Assembly (NCBI GenBank): GCA_028671895.1
Contig: CM053802.1
Span: 17,305,631 to 17,369,630, forward strand
Direction of reading: 5' to 3'
Source: Oenanthe sinensis
Taxonomy: Eukaryota > Streptophyta > Magnoliopsida > Apiales > Apiaceae
Length of the DNA: 64,000 bases
Below, in pieces: positions 61,901 through 64,000 of the stretch (position 1 is the stretch's first letter; each line of letters starts with the position of its first letter). The notes under the pieces were generated by a model, which worked only from the letters and a program-made list of their open reading frames with translations, had not been told where the DNA came from and did no database searches. The position numbers were made by a program, and so were the translations under genes.

Positions 61901-63732
61901 TATTATGGGGGTCAAGTTGTAGTACGGTTTAGTGATGGCGCAACTATTATGGGGGTCAATTACAGTATATAATTTATTTGAGCTTAGCATTTTCTTCAGA
62001 ATTTTGTCGTTACTTGCTTGTACAATCAATGTGAAACCTTTAAATTTTGTTGTTACCATGTGGAATACAATTCAGAATTTGAATATCGTACTCTACTACT
62101 CTAGCCACTGAAAGACCCTAACATAACCCTCAATCCACATGTTTAACTAAACTCAGGATATATGGAGTAGAACTACATATGAAACAACCGAACAAGAAAC
62201 TAGGAACATAAGTGGGAAACATTTCAACAGATAACACAATAATATGCCAAATTTTCATCACTGCTCTCATGTAGGCAGTGAATGATATCATGACTATCTA
62301 AAAAAAAAGAGAAAAAAACCAACGTAAGAAAACACACCATCTTCAACATGCCCAGGTACAATTTCACTTCCACATTTGATTAGGCCAATATCTTCAGTTT
62401 CTATGACAGTCCCGTCAACAAGTACAATGTTCGAACTGCATAAACAAAAAGATAAGATATTCCGAACATTTACTTTGAAAGAATGTAACTCATTCAAATT
62501 ACAGTAAAACTCAAGGAGCATCAAGTTCAACAAGGAAACCTGTAAACTGACTCAATGGGGCCAGTATTTTATTAAGGTGGATATGAGTGTTACTAGTAAT
62601 GACAACAAAAACATGAAGTTCATCGTATGTGATATGCAATTGCCAGTGACTTTGGAAGCAATGAAGCAATCTACACAAGACTTACTACTGTATGGTAAGC
62701 AATCACTTTTTTTACAAAATGCTTGGATATAATTATTTAAGTTGATAAATGTTGTTTATAATGGCTTACATAAATTGCCTTAATACCTCTTATTTTGCAT
62801 CGTTGCTGAGCACAGATCTGAATTTCTTGTTATTTTACACCATTCTTGCTTTTCAGATGAAGAACCTTTCACCTCTGAGCATACTACCAACTCATCCGAC
62901 TTCAAGTATATATCAGAATATCCTGAATCCAATGGCACTGCAACAATATAATAATGGTTGAGCTATAATTAGTTATTCCATCTGCATTTTATCTCATGTA
63001 AAGTTGTTGTCACAGACATAAAGATAATATTAGTTTCACTTTACAACACATCAAGGTGTTGATACTTATAAAATGATGCTTTAAATAGCACATGTTAACT
63101 TGGAGTACATAAGTGAACAAAGGAAGACCAACAACACAAGATTTCCATTGAAAGTAAACACCAAAACCACAATCTTTATTATCTAACAACAAGAAAATCA
63201 TACAATGAACACATCATCAAACACCAAAATCCTTGATACACAACTGAAATGAGATTAACTTTCTTTTCGTAATGGACAACAGCAGAAATTCAAATATTTA
63301 CACAAATATGCCTCCGCTGCCCCTCTACCACTTTCAATCAAAACAAGAGGAGTATCCACTAGGCATTACAACTCAAACTGATAAAGAATAGACATTGTAA
63401 TAAAAATAAAGAATTCAACTTAACAAATCAAGATATACTAATAAATTCAGGGATACAATTCATACTAATATGCCATGCAAAAATTCATTAATAGGGTAAC
63501 TACATAAATCCATTTTACATAATTTAGGGTTACAACTGAACTACACAAATGCATCACATTACATGTTTGCAAAATATAATCAAATACAAAAAAAGCACAT
63601 GATGGGGTATCAAGAAACACACAAATTTGATATAAAGATTAGATTTTTAAAATCAAGAAAATAAAAAATACCAAGTTTAGCCCAAATTTCATCAACAGGC
63701 TTTGAATGAGAACTCTCTCCTCCATCTTTCAT
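52941..63732 (-). CDS. CHFR: CHFR-like FHA-RING E3 ubiquitin ligase; FHA core exon not found
   Basis: Exons found on the - strand: 63732-63672, [gap], 62435-62338, 61190-61129, 61027-60936, 60845-60722, 60432-60346, 58479-58386, 58135-58028, 57545-57445, 57169-57104, 56173-56086, 55350-55290, 53993-53930, 53072-52941. From 62435 on, all phases agree (391 aa). Visible parts: the last strands of an FHA domain (NIVLVDGTVIETEDIGLIKC), a C3HC4 RING (CSIC ... CLHNFCNGC ... CPQC), a Cys-rich CHFR region (CPQCG ... CHACGGMMPSR, CDRAFCGAYWH), and a C-terminal poly-ADP-ribose-binding-type zinc finger (CWYGYAC then H-X5-H). CHFR controls mitotic entry and ubiquitin transfer in animals; the plant homologue's role is little known. 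Exon 1 ends in phase 1, but the next exon found needs phase 2. So the roughly 50-residue FHA core exon is either lost, making this a damaged allele, or too diverged for me to see. Confidence 0.85.
53185..53206. repeat. Poly-A run in the CHFR-like last intron
   Basis: About 22 A on the + strand (T on the transcribed strand). It may serve as a polypyrimidine stretch, but it is about 110 nt from the acceptor at 53073. Confidence 0.8.
61340..62951 (+). pseudogene. Coding-like fragments on the opposite strand within CHFR-like introns, family not recognised
   Basis: Three stretches read like exons on the + strand. One runs from about 61355 to 61569 (DLKYKTIRLETLNEVQYYQL near its start, CWLSTG at its end). 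One runs from about 62550 to 62692 and ends TTACTACTGTATG|GTAAGC. One runs from about 62858 to 62951, after a TTTTCAG acceptor, and closes with a stop after GTATI. The last two join in frame (LLLYDEEPF). A further piece lies at about 61630-61726. They flank the CHFR-like exon at 62435-62338 on the other strand. I cannot name the family. They could be a captured or nested gene, now decayed, inserted where the missing FHA exon should be. Confidence 0.3.
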
Positions 63733-63881
63733 CTTCTTGGTTACTCTACTAAACTTTTCCTGGAAATTGATCAAACACAGTATATTGAAACACACACACA
63801 CACTGTCTAACAATGTATATATATAGAGAGATTAGAGAGGCTAAAGTCTGCTATAAAAAAATAAAAAAAAATGGGGTTTAC

Positions 63882-64000
63882 CTTGGCAAGAAAAAGTAAG
63901 CTTTCAAAACAAGCCTCGTGAATATGGGTCAGGTCGAATCCCCACCCATTGGTATGATTTGTTACTGCTGCGTCAATTTTGTTGATATTAATATTTAATA
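63882..64000 (-). other. Probable first (leader) exon of the CHFR-like gene, cut by the window edge
   Basis: A good donor (GCCAAG|GTAAAC at 63882) lies 121 bp upstream of the acceptor TTTCCAG|GAAAAG at 63760, which starts the exon holding the ATG at 63732. Joined, the frame stays open from the ATG back to the window edge, so the protein could start further upstream. Known plant homologues start near MKDGG-like sequence, so I treat this exon as leader. Confidence 0.45.

Overview
This is nuclear DNA from a flowering plant, almost certainly a eudicot. The evidence is spliced genes with short GT-AG introns, plant-specific families (a WRKY factor, plant fatty acid amide hydrolase), a very AT-rich background, Stowaway-type MITEs and decayed Ty1/copia and gypsy-like retroelements. 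I cannot fix the species. All gene models below were spliced by hand and checked for phase at every junction.

Left gene block (0-13 kb): a WRKY50-like factor on the + strand (699-2699), then two - strand genes. These are a small two-membrane-segment protein (6169-7237) and a 10-exon, 512-aa protein disulfide isomerase with two CGHC sites and a KDEL tail (9030-12925).

First repeat block (13-22 kb): a solo LTR with a 5-bp target duplication (13536-14022); a degenerate tandem array in which one unit carries a Stowaway MITE and its sister keeps the empty site (about 14.2-17.87 kb); a deletion-derived LTR element with one extra 3' ORF (about 17.87-19.59 kb); and a 957-bp foldback element with a 9-bp target duplication (20959-21915).

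Middle gene: a RING-CH (RINGv) membrane E3 ligase on + (coding 23810-28013, 360 aa).

Second repeat block (28-43 kb): MITEs, a second LTR element whose LTR matches the 13.5-kb solo LTR (31106-34518), a long perfect TA tract, a truncated gypsy-like element (about 35645-37795), and a decayed copia element on the - strand (about 37828-42945) that meets the gypsy-like remnant head-on.

Right gene block (44-64 kb): a 20-exon, 614-aa fatty acid amide hydrolase on + with its Lys-Ser-Ser triad intact; a two-exon zinc-ribbon protein of the At4g08330 type on +; and, converging on it, a CHFR-like RING E3 ligase on - that runs to the right edge. In the CHFR-like gene I cannot find the exon for the core of the FHA domain, and the exons either side are out of phase. 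The intron sequence there holds coding-like fragments on the opposite strand that I do not recognise.

The genes form no operon-like system; they are independent housekeeping, defence and signalling genes. The points most worth checking are: the 75-bp duplication in the PDI gene that makes two in-frame splice donors; the missing FHA exon; the GC-AG intron in the WRKY domain; and two LTR elements with extra 3' ORFs, each peppered with its own short word.
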